Numbered from the stretch's first letter, positions 41,058-50,135 are shown. The stretch is 64,000 bases of DNA from Pseudothermotoga_B sp051235805 (GCF_051235805.1 NZ_JBPNXV010000001.1:1302001-1366000); one strand, 5' to 3'. The notes: generated by a model not told the origin, from the sequence alone. Program-made: numbers and translations.

Positions 41058-41441
41058 TCAGACTGCTTGTTCCTTCTTCTTCGTCTTTATCCTACTTGGT
41101 CTCGGCCCTTTTCTAGTCCTGGCGTTGGAACGAGTCCTCTGACCCCTGACTGGCAATCCAAGTTTGTGTCTCAATCCTCTGTAACAGCCGATGTCGATCA
41201 ATCTCTTTATGTTTCTGTTCACTTCTGTCTTGAGTTCGCCCTCAACCTTGTAATGATCCTGAATGAACTTGGTTATCTTGCTGACCTCTTCGTCAGTGAG
41301 ATCTTTGACTCTCTTGTCTGGATCAACACCTGTGTTCTTCAGGATTTCAAAGGCTCTTGTCTTACCGACACCGTAGAGATAAGTCAGGGCGACAAAACAT
41401 TTTTTATTTCCAGGTAACTCCACACCCATGACACGCGCCAT
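41058..41441 (-). CDS. rpsM: Ribosomal protein S13
   Basis: A 127-residue head protein that contacts the large subunit and P-site tRNA. The start ARVMGVELPGNKKCFVALTY and the signature IGCYRGLRHKLGLPVRGQRT are clear, with the basic tail expected. It starts after GGAGGGAAATGA and follows rpmJ by 18 bases. Confidence 0.97.
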   Translation of the reverse strand: MARVMGVELPGNKKCFVALTYLYGVGKTRAFEILKNTGVDPDKRVKDLTDEEVSKITKFIQDHYKVEGELKTEVNRNIKRLIDIGCYRGLRHKLGLPVRGQRTRSNARTRKGPRPSRIKTKKKEQAV

Positions 41442-41459
41442 TCATTTCCCTCCTTGCCT

Positions 41460-41576
41460 TCAGCCTTGCTTCTGATTGTGCTTCGGGTTTGCCTTGCATA
41501 CGATCAGAACACGACCTCTACGACGAACGATTTGACAATGTTCACATCTCTTCTTCACGGAAGATCTCACTTTCAT
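41460..41576 (-). CDS. rpmJ: Ribosomal protein L36, zinc form
   Basis: A 38-residue protein. It reads MKVRSSVKKRCEHCQIVRRR at the start, then a third Cys (VCKANP) and a His (KHNQKQG), giving the CxxC..C..H zinc ligand set of the C+ form. It sits between infA and rpsM, the normal place. Confidence 0.95.
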   Translation of the reverse strand: MKVRSSVKKRCEHCQIVRRRGRVLIVCKANPKHNQKQG

Positions 41577-41582
41577 ATTTCA

Positions 41583-41837
41583 TCAGCTCCTTTCTTCATC
41601 TTCCTCTCCTTTTTTGTCCAGCTTCTTTCTATAGACAATCCGTCCTTTTGAAAGATCATATATCGAAAGTTCGACTACAACCCTATCACCTGGAAAAAGT
41701 CTTATGAAATTCTTGCGCATTCTTCCCGAGACTTGGGCAAGAATCTTGTGTCCGTTGTCAAGTTCCACCAAAAAAGTTGCGTTTCTTCGTGCTTCTGTTA
41801 TCGTTCCTTCCATTTTTATAACATCTTCCTTCGGCAT
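41583..41837 (-). CDS. infA: Translation initiation factor IF-1
   Basis: An 84-residue OB-fold factor that blocks the A site during initiation. IKMEGTITEARRNATFLVEL and VSGRMRKNFIRLFPGDRVVV match the family. It carries a charged C-terminal extension of about 12 residues (KKGEEDEERS) beyond the usual length. It starts 11 bases after map, in the map-infA-rpmJ order. Confidence 0.96.
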   Translation of the reverse strand: MPKEDVIKMEGTITEARRNATFLVELDNGHKILAQVSGRMRKNFIRLFPGDRVVVELSIYDLSKGRIVYRKKLDKKGEEDEERS

Positions 41838-41848
41838 TTCACCACCTC

Positions 41849-42598
41849 TTAGAACTGTGTTAGAACACGCACACCGTCATCGGTAACAAGGATAGTGTGT
41901 TCAAAGTGCACGCTTCTCTTCCCATCTGTCATTACAACAGTCCATCCATCATCGAGCGTTGATACCTGCCAATCTCCTTCACAGATCATTACTTCTATTG
42001 CCAAAGTCATACCCGATGAGAGTTTCACACCAGTCCCTGGCTTTCCGTAATTCGGTATCTCCGGCTCTTCATGAAGTTGCCTTCCTATGCCATGCCCTAC
42101 GTAGTCTCTGATGACGTTAAAACCATTTGACTCGACGAAACTCTGTATCGCATAAGAGATATCGCCTACTCTAACTCCATCTTTCACAACGGATATTGCC
42201 CTTTCAAGTGCCTTTTGTCCTGTTTCCATCAATCTTTTACCAACTTCATCCACATCTCCTACCACGTATGTAATGGCACCATCACCGTAATAACTGTCAT
42301 ACACAGCACCAACGTCGATCGAAACCAAATCTCCTCTTGCGAAGACTTTACTCCTCAACGGTGCACCGTGTAAAACTTCCTCGTTCACCGAGACACAAGT
42401 TGCATACTTATAACCTCTGTATCCCTTGAAAGCAGGTTTTACATTCATTTCCCTGAATTTGGCGAGAACAAAATCCTCAATATCACGGGCATTAGCACCT
42501 TCGCGCACGATATCTTTGACTTCGTTTAGTACAGCAGCAACCGCACGACAAGCAACTGACATATTTTGAAGCTCTGCTTCGGATTTAACCCTTATCAA
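41849..42598 (-). CDS. map: Methionine aminopeptidase, type I
   Basis: A 249-residue enzyme that removes the initiator methionine from nascent proteins. The five metal ligands appear in order: Asp in SIDVGA, Asp in YYGDGA, His in GHGIG, Glu in AIEVM and Glu in HFEHT. There is no N-terminal zinc-finger extension. TTG 42598 overlaps the adk stop (TTGA), with AGGTGAG upstream. Confidence 0.96.
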   Translation of the reverse strand: MIRVKSEAELQNMSVACRAVAAVLNEVKDIVREGANARDIEDFVLAKFREMNVKPAFKGYRGYKYATCVSVNEEVLHGAPLRSKVFARGDLVSIDVGAVYDSYYGDGAITYVVGDVDEVGKRLMETGQKALERAISVVKDGVRVGDISYAIQSFVESNGFNVIRDYVGHGIGRQLHEEPEIPNYGKPGTGVKLSSGMTLAIEVMICEGDWQVSTLDDGWTVVMTDGKRSVHFEHTILVTDDGVRVLTQF

Positions 42599-43248
42599 GT
42601 TCTCACCTTTTCTAATCTATCAAGTACCTTCTTGACCAGGTCCTGATGATCGACCTCTGAATTCACTTGAATTAAGATCCCTTTCTTGCGGTAGTAATCA
42701 ACTAAAGGTTCGGTCAACTCATGATAGAGACGATATCTCCTTCTTACTACCTCCTCTCTATCATCGTCCCGAACCACAACTTTGACCTGGCAATCGTCAC
42801 AAAGTTCATCGTTTTTGGGTGGCATCGAAATCATGTTGTATATTCTGCCGCATTTCGGACAAACTCTTCTGTTCGTAAGTCTTTTGACAACAACCTCTTC
42901 ACTTATTTCTAATGAAATCACTGCATCGAGTTTTGCAGATATCTTAGATAGAATTTCGTCCAGTGTGACAGCCTGCGGAACTGTTCTTGGATAACCGTCG
43001 AATATGAATCCACTTCGGCAGTCATCTTTTTTCAATCTTTCCTCCACAACTTGGTTAACGATTTCATCCGGAACAAGTGCACCAGACTGAATGATACTTT
43101 GAACCTTTCGCCCCAACTCCGTGCCAGCAGCCACAGCTTCTCTGAACATATCTCCTGTTGAAATGTGAGGTATGTTCAGATGATTTACCAAATCCTTGGC
43201 GAGCGTACCCTTTCCTGCTCCTGGTGCCCCAAGCAAGACCAATCTCAT
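42595..43248 (-). CDS. adk: Adenylate kinase, zinc-lid form
   Basis: A 217-residue enzyme converting ATP and AMP to two ADP. P-loop GAPGAGKGT is at residues 7-15, the AMP site at HISTGDMFREA, and FDGYPRT is present. The lid has four cysteines (CPKCGRIY and CDDC), so it binds a structural metal as in Gram-positive and thermophilic enzymes. It overlaps secY and map by four bases each. Confidence 0.97.
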   Translation of the reverse strand: MRLVLLGAPGAGKGTLAKDLVNHLNIPHISTGDMFREAVAAGTELGRKVQSIIQSGALVPDEIVNQVVEERLKKDDCRSGFIFDGYPRTVPQAVTLDEILSKISAKLDAVISLEISEEVVVKRLTNRRVCPKCGRIYNMISMPPKNDELCDDCQVKVVVRDDDREEVVRRRYRLYHELTEPLVDYYRKKGILIQVNSEVDHQDLVKKVLDRLEKVRT

Positions 43249-44534
43249 CTTCCTTTTATCCTCCCCTTCTTGATGAAACCCTCATAATGCCTCATGATCA
43301 GGTGGGCTTCCATCTGTTGCAAAACATCCAATGCCACACCAACTGCGATCAGAGTCGACGTACCTCCTATTACTATGTCAACTTTGGTGACACCTTCAAC
43401 CAAATGGGGCAGTAAGGCAATGACAACCAAGAAAACAGCACCCATGAAGGTTACTCTGTTGACTATCTTCTGTATGTACTCTTCTGTTGGTTTCCCTGGT
43501 CTTATACCGGGTATGAATCCTCCATATTTTCTCACGTTTTCTGAGACATCATGTGGATCGAACACAACAACACTGTAAAAGTATGTGAAGAAGAAAACCA
43601 GGACACCATACAATATGATGTACATAGCACTACCAGGTCCAAGTAAGCGCCTCAGAAAATCCCAGTTTGCCATCTGTGCTATTGCAGCTGGGATCATCAG
43701 TATTGCACTTGCAAAGATTATGGGTATCACTCCACCTTGGTTGACCTTCACAGGTATATAGGTGGATGCACCACCGTAAACCCTTCTACCAGTCACTCGA
43801 GTTGCATACTGTATGGTAATACGTCTTTCGGCTTGCTGCACGTATATCACACCGGCAACTGTTACCAAAGCAATCGCGACGAGGAAAATCCATCCAAAGA
43901 TGTTGAGCCTTCCAAGCAAGATTCTGGCAAAGTAATTTGGGTATCTTGCCACTATACCAGCAAAGATCAATATAGAAATACCATTGCCTATGCCCTTCTC
44001 GGTAATTCTGTCACCAAGCCACAGCAAAAACATTGTTCCAGCAAGCATCGAGACAGTCGAAATCATCACGAACGCAAAGGGATTGATACCGTAAGAAACT
44101 ATATCTGGATTTTGCCTGACAAGGCTGAAGGAAACTATGAATGACTGAAAAGCACCCAACAAAACCGTTAAGTTACGTGTGTACTGGGCAAATTTCTTTC
44201 TTCCCTCTTCGCCCTCTCTGAGCATGTCACGAAGTTTCGGTATCACAGAAGACAGAAGTTGTAACACGATCGATGCGTTGATATATGGAGTCACGCTCAT
44301 GGCAAAGATAGAAAAGTTTTCCAAAGCACCGCCTGTGAAAACATCGTAGAAACTCAGTATACCTCCTGCAGCTGTTTCACCGAATCTCTTAAAGGCTTCG
44401 CCCCAAGCCTGGATGTTTATCCCTGGAATGGGAATATAGATACCAAGCCTGAAAACGATCAAAGTAGCAATCGTGAACAAAATCCTATCCCGCAATTCAG
44501 GTATCCTGAAGGCGTTCTGCAGCGCTTTCCACAC
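43245..44534 (-). CDS. secY: Preprotein translocase subunit SecY
   Basis: A 429-residue channel protein of the Sec system with ten membrane helices. The start FRIPELRDRILFTIATLIVFR and GIYIPIPGIN, the plug-helix region after it, and the large cytoplasmic loops with arginine-rich tips (GFIPGIRPGKPTEEYI) are typical. GTG 44534 follows GAGGTGAT. SecE and SecG are not in the window. Confidence 0.97.
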   Translation of the reverse strand: MWKALQNAFRIPELRDRILFTIATLIVFRLGIYIPIPGINIQAWGEAFKRFGETAAGGILSFYDVFTGGALENFSIFAMSVTPYINASIVLQLLSSVIPKLRDMLREGEEGRKKFAQYTRNLTVLLGAFQSFIVSFSLVRQNPDIVSYGINPFAFVMISTVSMLAGTMFLLWLGDRITEKGIGNGISILIFAGIVARYPNYFARILLGRLNIFGWIFLVAIALVTVAGVIYVQQAERRITIQYATRVTGRRVYGGASTYIPVKVNQGGVIPIIFASAILMIPAAIAQMANWDFLRRLLGPGSAMYIILYGVLVFFFTYFYSVVVFDPHDVSENVRKYGGFIPGIRPGKPTEEYIQKIVNRVTFMGAVFLVVIALLPHLVEGVTKVDIVIGGTSTLIAVGVALDVLQQMEAHLIMRHYEGFIKKGRIKGR

Positions 44535-44535
44535 G

Positions 44536-44982
44536 CTATATCACCTCTGCCTTACCACCAACCATCTCTATTGCCTTCTTGGCGGTCTTGCTGAATGCGT
44601 GAGCTTTGACCGTAAGTGGTTTTGTCAGTTCACCATTACCGAGTATTTTTATCCCGTCTTTTATGTCTTTGACTAAACCTTTTCTGACAAGTGTCTCTGG
44701 GGTGACTTCTTCATTTGTTTCGAATCTCTCTTCGAGCATTCTGAGATTCACCACAGCATAATTTTTGTGTGTGAAGCTCTTGAAACCTACCTTTGGCAGT
44801 CTTCTATGAAGTGGGGTCTGTCCACCTTCTAACCACAGATGAACCTTTCCAGAACCCCTGGATTTCTGACCCTTGTGTCCTCTTCCACCAGTTTTGCCAA
44901 GCCCTGAGCCAATTCCACGCCCAACTCTCTTGGGTTTTCTCACCGAACCCGGAGTTGGCTTGAGATCTTCAAGTTTTAGCAT
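44536..44982 (-). CDS. rplO: Ribosomal protein L15
   Basis: A 148-residue large-subunit protein. The N-terminal Gly/Arg/Lys-rich extension (KRVGRGIGSGLGKTGGRGHK) that penetrates 23S rRNA and LWLEGGQTPLHRRLPKVGF are diagnostic. It ends one base before the secY start. Confidence 0.97.
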   Translation of the reverse strand: MLKLEDLKPTPGSVRKPKRVGRGIGSGLGKTGGRGHKGQKSRGSGKVHLWLEGGQTPLHRRLPKVGFKSFTHKNYAVVNLRMLEERFETNEEVTPETLVRKGLVKDIKDGIKILGNGELTKPLTVKAHAFSKTAKKAIEMVGGKAEVI

Positions 44983-44985
44983 AGC

Positions 44986-45180
44986 TTATTCCTCCTTCTC
45001 TTCTAACTCTTTCACACAAACCAAGTGCTTGATCTTACTTATCATTCCTCTGATCTGAGGATTGTCTTCCTTTACAACTACGTCGTGAAGTTTTCTTAAA
45101 CCGAGCGCTTTCACAGTCTCTCTTTGATCGTATTTGTATCCAACTGGGCTTCTGATCAACTCAATCGAAATCTTGGACAT
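44986..45180 (-). CDS. rpmD: Ribosomal protein L30
   Basis: A 64-residue ferredoxin-like protein. SKISIELIRSPVGYKYDQRE and TVKALGLRKLHDVV are family-typical; the last residues add a short acidic tail. It is encoded three bases before rplO and two after rpsE. Confidence 0.95.
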   Translation of the reverse strand: MSKISIELIRSPVGYKYDQRETVKALGLRKLHDVVVKEDNPQIRGMISKIKHLVCVKELEEKEE

Positions 45181-45182
45181 CC

Positions 45183-45719
45183 TCAGACCTCCTTTCTTGC
45201 CCCGCGCAAGATTTGACTTATCGTCACGTCGCGCATTTTGGCAGCCTTATCTGGAGAAACTAAGGCTTTCAGACCATTCAGTGTAGCGAGAGCCAAATTG
45301 ACAGCTGTAGACGAGCCGAGTGATTTGGTCAATATATTCTGTATACCAGCCAACTCAACAACTGCTCTCACAGTGCTGCCTGCGATGATACCAGTACCGG
45401 GTGCGGCAGGTTTCAGCAGTACTTTCGATGCATCTTGTTTTCCAACAACCTCATGAGGTATTGTGCTCTTGTAAAGTGGAACATCGACTATAGATGCGCG
45501 TGCCGCACTAATCGCTTTTCTGATCGCCTCTGGAACCTCTCTCGCTTTCCCTAGTCCTACTCCAACCTTACCCTTCCTGTTTCCAACAACTGCGAGAACT
45601 CGAAAACTCAGCGTTTTGCCACCCTTCGTAACCTTGGCAGTGCGCTTTATTTCAACTATTCGTTCTTCAAATTCCTCCGATTCTCTCTTTATCAATTCTT
45701 CTTCGAGTATTTCATCCAT
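45183..45719 (-). CDS. rpsE: Ribosomal protein S5
   Basis: A 178-residue small-subunit protein involved in decoding accuracy and mRNA unwinding. VVGNRKGKVGVGLGKAREVP and the C-terminal KSLGSSTAVNLALATLNGLK are clear. The N-terminus has an extra acidic segment of about 20 residues. Confidence 0.97.
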   Translation of the reverse strand: MDEILEEELIKRESEEFEERIVEIKRTAKVTKGGKTLSFRVLAVVGNRKGKVGVGLGKAREVPEAIRKAISAARASIVDVPLYKSTIPHEVVGKQDASKVLLKPAAPGTGIIAGSTVRAVVELAGIQNILTKSLGSSTAVNLALATLNGLKALVSPDKAAKMRDVTISQILRGARKEV

Positions 45720-45735
45720 CTATCCCTGCACCTCC

Positions 45736-46104
45736 TCAGAACTTCAGGCCGGTTTCTCTGGCAGCATCGGCAAGCTCTTTAACTCGTCCGTGAAATTTGA
45801 ATCCTCCACGATCGAAGACCACTTGATCTATACCTTTTGCAAGGGCACGCTGAGCGATCAGCTTTCCAACCTCTCTCGCAGCTTCTCTATTGTAAGTCTT
45901 AGTTATCTTCTGCTTCAACTCTGGGTCAAGTGTAGATGCCGAAAGAATCGTGTGCCCCTTTGTATCGTCTATCAACTGAGCATAGATATGTTTTTCACTC
46001 CTAAAGATTGAAAGCCTTGGTTTTTCTGGTGTGCCAAAGACCTTTTTCCTTATTCTCAAGTGTCTCCTTAATCTTTGTGTTCTTCTGTCCAGTTTCTTTA
46101 TCAC
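45736..46104 (-). CDS. rplR: Ribosomal protein L18
   Basis: A 122-residue 5S-rRNA-binding protein. RLRRHLRIRKKVFGTPEKPR, LSIFRSEKHIYAQLIDD and FDRGGFKFHGRVKELADAAR match the family. It starts at GTG 46104 after GGGGG and lies between rplF and rpsE. Confidence 0.96.
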   Translation of the reverse strand: MIKKLDRRTQRLRRHLRIRKKVFGTPEKPRLSIFRSEKHIYAQLIDDTKGHTILSASTLDPELKQKITKTYNREAAREVGKLIAQRALAKGIDQVVFDRGGFKFHGRVKELADAARETGLKF

Positions 46105-46118
46105 ACTATATGCCCCCT

Positions 46119-46673
46119 TTATTTTTTCTTACCTTCTTTACGAATTACCACTTCATCCTTGTACTTGATACCCTTTCCTGTGTAGACGTTGACCTTTCTG
46201 AACGACCTGATCTGTGCTGCAAAGTGTCCTACTTTTTCTTTGTCTATACCTTTGACCAGTATCACGTTCGGAGCAGGTGTTTCAACAGTTACATTCACTG
46301 GTGGTTCAAGAACAACGGGATGTGTATAACCAACCTGCAAAGAGAGTTTGTTTCCCTGTGTTTGTGCTCTGTATCCAACGCCAACAATCTCGAGTTGTTT
46401 TTCAAAACCTTTCGTCACTCCATCAACCATACTTCTTATCAAAGACCAGTACGTGCCTTGATATGTCTTAAGGATCTTTCTCTGGGACTTGCGAACTATA
46501 ACTTCTTCATTCTGATCGACGTGAATTTTCTTGTCCTCTAAAGTAACCTTTACGTACTCGGGGAAGCTACGTTGAAGAGTACCCTTCGGTCCCTTTACGG
46601 TTATGGTGTTTCCTTCTATTTGAACCTGCACACCTGTTGGTACTATTATGGGTTTCTTTCCAAGTCTCGACAT
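46119..46673 (-). CDS. rplF: Ribosomal protein L6
   Basis: A 184-residue two-domain large-subunit protein near the factor-binding site. SRLGKKPIIVPTGVQV at the start and YTGKGIKYKDEVVIRKEGKK at the end are diagnostic. I use ATG 46673 after AAGGAGGTGATT; the frame is open 51 bases further upstream into rpsH. Confidence 0.96.
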   Translation of the reverse strand: MSRLGKKPIIVPTGVQVQIEGNTITVKGPKGTLQRSFPEYVKVTLEDKKIHVDQNEEVIVRKSQRKILKTYQGTYWSLIRSMVDGVTKGFEKQLEIVGVGYRAQTQGNKLSLQVGYTHPVVLEPPVNVTVETPAPNVILVKGIDKEKVGHFAAQIRSFRKVNVYTGKGIKYKDEVVIRKEGKKK

Positions 46674-46686
46674 ACCAATCACCTCC

Positions 46687-47091
46687 TTACCAGACGTAAG
46701 CGATGATCTCTCCTCCAACTCCAAGGCTTCGCGCTTCCTTGTCGGTCAAGATGCCTTTTGAAGTTGTGAGAATAGCTATACCTATACCGTTCTTCACCTT
46801 TGGTATCTCATCCTTTGCTACATAGAGTCGTCTACCAGGTTTGGAAACCCTGACGATCCCTTTAATGACTCTCTCTCTGCTCCTTCTTTGACCCTTGTAT
46901 TTCATGTGTATTCTCAGGATTCCTTGTTTTCCGTCTTCTATGTATTTATAATCTTGGATAAACCCTTCCTTCTTCAAAATCTCGCATATCGCTTTCTTCA
47001 TATTCGAAGCAGGAACGTCCACATAATCTTTAAAAACTACATTTGCGTTCCTTATTCTCGTGAGCATGTCAGCTATCGGGTCACTCCACAT
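46687..47091 (-). CDS. rpsH: Ribosomal protein S8
   Basis: A 134-residue 16S-binding protein that in many bacteria also represses the spc operon by binding its mRNA. DPIADMLTRIRNANVVFKDY and the C-terminal GIAILTTSKGILTDKEARSL match. It starts 14 bases after rpsZ. Confidence 0.97.
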   Translation of the reverse strand: MWSDPIADMLTRIRNANVVFKDYVDVPASNMKKAICEILKKEGFIQDYKYIEDGKQGILRIHMKYKGQRRSRERVIKGIVRVSKPGRRLYVAKDEIPKVKNGIGIAILTTSKGILTDKEARSLGVGGEIIAYVW

Positions 47092-47105
47092 CTTTCTCCC
47101 TCCCT

Positions 47106-47291
47106 TTACCAGCTTGCCTTTTTGACACCAGGGAGTTTGCCTTCAAGAACCATCTTTCTGAAGCAAACTCTGCACAAACCAAATTCACGATAAACTGCTT
47201 TAGGTCTGCCACACATTGAACATCTTGTATATTCGCGAACTTTGAATTTTTTCGGCCTTTTCCACCTCTCTATGATCCCTTTTCTTGGCAT
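47106..47291 (-). CDS. rpsZ: Ribosomal protein S14, zinc type
   Basis: A 61-residue protein with the short zinc-binding form: CSMC and CRVC supply the four ligands. Start PRKGIIERWKRPKKFKVREY and end GKLPGVKKASW are typical. ATG 47291 follows GAGGTATAAG; an upstream start in the frame would run into rplE. Confidence 0.96.
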   Translation of the reverse strand: MPRKGIIERWKRPKKFKVREYTRCSMCGRPKAVYREFGLCRVCFRKMVLEGKLPGVKKASW

Positions 47292-47304
47292 CTTATACCT
47301 CCTC

Positions 47305-47856
47305 TCAATGCTTGAAAGGCAAACCAAGAAGCTCGAGCAATCTCAAAGCTTCAGGATCTGTCTTTGCAGTCGTCACTATTATGATATCCATTCCCTGTGT
47401 TCTCGGGGCTTGATCTGGTGTTATCTCTGGAAAAACAAACTGCTCTGTGAGTCCAAAGCTGTAATTACCTCGACCATCAAAGGAGTTCGGATTCAACCCT
47501 CTGAAATCTCTCACTTTCGGTAGCACTATGTTTCCAAGTTTGTACAGGAAATTCCACATCCTCAATCCACGGAGTGTCACCTTCAGCCCAACATTCATAC
47601 CTTTTCTCACTTTGAAGTTTGAAATACTCTTCTTCGCCTTTGTAATAACCGGTTTCTGGCCAGTTATCGCTGCGAGTTCTTTCATATGCCTGTTCAGAAT
47701 TTCGGCATTCCTTGAGCCTTCACCAATTCCCATATTTATAACTATTTTCTCCAATCTCGGAACCTGGTGTATATTCCTGTAATTGAACTCTTTGATGAGT
47801 TTCGGTACAACTTCCTTTTCGTACTTCTCCTTCAGTGGGATGTACTGAGTACCCAT
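47305..47856 (-). CDS. rplE: Ribosomal protein L5
   Basis: A 183-residue central-protuberance protein that binds 5S rRNA. IVINMGIGEGSRNAEILNRH, VTLRGLRMWNFLYKLGNIVL and MDIIIVTTAKTDPEALRLLE are characteristic. I choose ATG 47856, after GAGGAGG; GTG 47874 overlaps the rplX stop and precedes the site. Confidence 0.96.
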   Translation of the reverse strand: MGTQYIPLKEKYEKEVVPKLIKEFNYRNIHQVPRLEKIVINMGIGEGSRNAEILNRHMKELAAITGQKPVITKAKKSISNFKVRKGMNVGLKVTLRGLRMWNFLYKLGNIVLPKVRDFRGLNPNSFDGRGNYSFGLTEQFVFPEITPDQAPRTQGMDIIIVTTAKTDPEALRLLELLGLPFKH

Positions 47857-47870
47857 CTTTGGATTCCTCC

Positions 47871-48188
47871 TCACGCCTTATCTATGACTTCACCGCACTT
47901 CTTGCAGAATCTGACCTTTGTACCGTCTTCTAAGAGTTTCAGACCAACACGTGTAGGTTTATCACAACTGGGACAGACAAGCATCACCTTGGAAGCATAG
48001 ATTGCTCCCTCACGCTCTATGATTCCACCTTCTCTGAGTTGTGGTATCGGTCTCTGATGCCTTTTCATTATGTTTACACCCTGGACAAGCACTTTTTTCT
48101 CTCTGGGGATTACTTTGAGTACCTTTCCTCTTTTACCTTTGTCCTTTCCCAATATCACTTGTACAAGATCATCTTTCTTTATTCTCAT
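47871..48188 (-). CDS. rplX: Ribosomal protein L24, zinc form
   Basis: A 105-residue assembly-initiating protein. The KOW motif is in VILGKDKGKRGKVLKVIPRE. The C-terminal half has CPSC and CKKC, a four-cysteine zinc set found in many thermophiles and Gram-positives. Confidence 0.96.
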   Translation of the reverse strand: MRIKKDDLVQVILGKDKGKRGKVLKVIPREKKVLVQGVNIMKRHQRPIPQLREGGIIEREGAIYASKVMLVCPSCDKPTRVGLKLLEDGTKVRFCKKCGEVIDKA

Positions 48189-48201
48189 GCCAGCTCACCT
48201 C

Positions 48202-48570
48202 TCACAGTACTTCGGGGGCAAGCGAGATTATCTTCATGTATCCCTTCTCACGAATCTCTCTTGCCACAGGACCAAAAACTCGAGTACCTCGTGGTTCGTT
48301 GAATTTATCGATCAAAACAGCTGCGTTATCATCGAATCTGATGTAGGTACCATCAGGTCTTCTCACTGGCTTCCTCGTTCTCACGATCACAGCCTTAACT
48401 ACTTCACCCTTCTTGATAGCAGTGTTCGGTACAACATCTCTCACGGAACAAACCACTACATCACCTACAGTTCCATACTTTTTATGAAAACCACCCATAA
48501 CCCTTATGACCCGAAGTTTCTTGGCACCTGAGTTGTCTGCAACATCGAGATAGCTTTCGACTTGGATCAT
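48202..48570 (-). CDS. rplN: Ribosomal protein L14
   Basis: A 122-residue subunit-interface protein. MIQVESYLDVADNSGAKKLR and the C-terminal GTRVFGPVAREIREKGYMKI are near-universal. ATG 48570 overlaps the rpsQ stop by four bases. Confidence 0.97.
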   Translation of the reverse strand: MIQVESYLDVADNSGAKKLRVIRVMGGFHKKYGTVGDVVVCSVRDVVPNTAIKKGEVVKAVIVRTRKPVRRPDGTYIRFDDNAAVLIDKFNEPRGTRVFGPVAREIREKGYMKIISLAPEVL

Positions 48571-48854
48571 ATTCCTTCACTCTCCTCGGAACTGGGTATC
48601 TCACCAGTAACGATTTGTTTTTTCAATATCTCGACAACTCGCCAACTCTTTGTTTTGCTGAGTGGTCTTGTTTCTTCAATGACAACCATGTCACCTATCT
48701 TGCACTCATTATTTTCATCGTGAGCATGGTATTTTTTCGATCTTTCAATGGCTTTCTTGTATTTCGGGTGTTCGAATTTTCTTGTCACTCTAACAACAAC
48801 TGTTTTATTCATTTTATCGCTCACGACAATACCTGTGAGTCTCTTCTTTGGCAT
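48567..48854 (-). CDS. rpsQ: Ribosomal protein S17
   Basis: A 95-residue OB-fold protein binding the 5' domain of 16S rRNA. GIVVSDKMNKTVVVRVTRKF and CKIGDMVVIEETRPLSKTKS match. It has a short acidic C-terminal tail (SSEESEGI). Confidence 0.96.
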   Translation of the reverse strand: MPKKRLTGIVVSDKMNKTVVVRVTRKFEHPKYKKAIERSKKYHAHDENNECKIGDMVVIEETRPLSKTKSWRVVEILKKQIVTGEIPSSEESEGI

Positions 48855-48861
48855 AAGTCAA

Positions 48862-49062
48862 CTACCTCCTTACTCCAAGTTCTCTTTCGCGAAGAATTGT
48901 CTTGATTCTTGCTATATCTCGTCTCAATTCGCTAATCTGTGCGGTATTTCGCAGTTGGCCCATTGCGTGCTGAAATCTCAGATCCATTAACTGTTTCTTC
49001 TTTTCCTCTAAGAGCTTCCTCAATTCCTCGTCGGTGTAATTTCGGATCTCGGCTGCCTTCAT
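48862..49062 (-). CDS. rpmC: Ribosomal protein L29
   Basis: A 66-residue helical protein at the exit-tunnel rim. LRFQHAMGQLRNTAQISELR is diagnostic. Its ATG overlaps the rplP stop by four bases. Confidence 0.96.
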   Translation of the reverse strand: MKAAEIRNYTDEELRKLLEEKKKQLMDLRFQHAMGQLRNTAQISELRRDIARIKTILRERELGVRR

Positions 49063-49487
49063 ACAGCCTCACCTCCGATATGTGAACGAGAGACTATCTT
49101 CGTAGGTATTGGCAGCTTACTCGCCGCATACATAAGAGCTTCTTTCGCGACATTTTCTTCGACACCAGCTATTTCGAAGAGTATCTTGCCTGGCTTGACA
49201 ACGCTAACCCATCCTTCTACGTTGCCCTTTCCCTTACCCTGTCTTGTCTCTGCAGGCTTCTTTGTGTATGGTTTATCGGGAAAAACTCTGATCCACAGTT
49301 TTCCGCTCTTTTTCATGACTCTCATTATGGCTATACGACCTGCCTCTATCTGTTGCGAGGTTATCCATGCTGGAGCGAGTGCTTTCAGTCCCCAATCACC
49401 GAAAGTTACAGTTGCACCACCCTTTGCTGTTCCTCGCATTCGTCCACGTTGTTGTTTCCTGTATTTCACTCTCTTGGGCATCAACAT
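49059..49487 (-). CDS. rplP: Ribosomal protein L16
   Basis: A 142-residue protein near the A-site tRNA elbow. MPKRVKYRKQQRGRMRGTAK and VTFGDWGLKALAPAWITSQQ match. ATG 49487 is eight bases after AGGAGGT; ATG 49481 is an alternative that drops two residues. Confidence 0.97.
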   Translation of the reverse strand: MLMPKRVKYRKQQRGRMRGTAKGGATVTFGDWGLKALAPAWITSQQIEAGRIAIMRVMKKSGKLWIRVFPDKPYTKKPAETRQGKGKGNVEGWVSVVKPGKILFEIAGVEENVAKEALMYAASKLPIPTKIVSRSHIGGEAV

Positions 49488-49505
49488 CTTGAAAACCTCC
49501 TTGTA

Positions 49506-50135
49506 CTAAATCTGCACGTCTCCTCTGTATATCCAAACTTTTATTCCTATCGTTCCGTACTTCGTTCTTGCGGTAGCAACGCCGTAGTCAACAACGGCTT
49601 TGACTGTCTGAAGTGGTAATCTACCACTCAGGTACCATTCACGTCGTGCAATTTCCGCACCTGCGAGTCTACCTGATACCATCACTTTCATACCGACGGC
49701 ACCTTTTCTGAAGGCGTCTGAAAGGGCACGCTTCATCGCCCTCTTGTACGAGGCTCTTTTTTCTATCCTACTTGCAATGTTCTCGGCAACGAGTTTTGCA
49801 TCAGTCTCGGGCGTTTTTATTTCTTCTACATTGACAACGACTCTCCTGTTAAGAGATCTCTCAAGATCTTCTCGAAGCTTTCCTATTTCAGTACCCTTTT
49901 TCCCTATTATGACACCGGGCCTTGCCGTTTTGATCGTTACTGTGACACTCTCGTTATCAGGTCTTTCTATGAAGACTTCACTGATACCAGCTTGATTGTA
50001 GACATCCTTGACTATCTTTCTGATCTGCTCATCTTCCTTTAGCCATATAGCGTAATTCTTTTCGTTGAACCACTTTGCCTGCCAGTCAGCGCTAACTCCA
50101 AGCCTAAAACCTCTGGGATGTACTTTCTGACCCAC
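49506..50135 (-). CDS. rpsC: Ribosomal protein S3
   Basis: A 209-residue mRNA-entry protein. The KH domain has GVIIGKKGTEIGKLREDLE, and the C-terminal domain ISGRLAGAEIARREWY-like VSGRLAGAEIARREWYLSG. The N-terminus GQKVHPRGFRLGVSADWQAK is near-universal. Confidence 0.97.
   Translation of the reverse strand: MGQKVHPRGFRLGVSADWQAKWFNEKNYAIWLKEDEQIRKIVKDVYNQAGISEVFIERPDNESVTVTIKTARPGVIIGKKGTEIGKLREDLERSLNRRVVVNVEEIKTPETDAKLVAENIASRIEKRASYKRAMKRALSDAFRKGAVGMKVMVSGRLAGAEIARREWYLSGRLPLQTVKAVVDYGVATARTKYGTIGIKVWIYRGDVQI

Noticed and set aside
46008..46541. A 177-codon + strand open frame across rplR and rplF
   Set aside because: It is antisense to two certain ribosomal protein genes and its product is a Phe/Cys/Ser-rich sequence without protein-like features.
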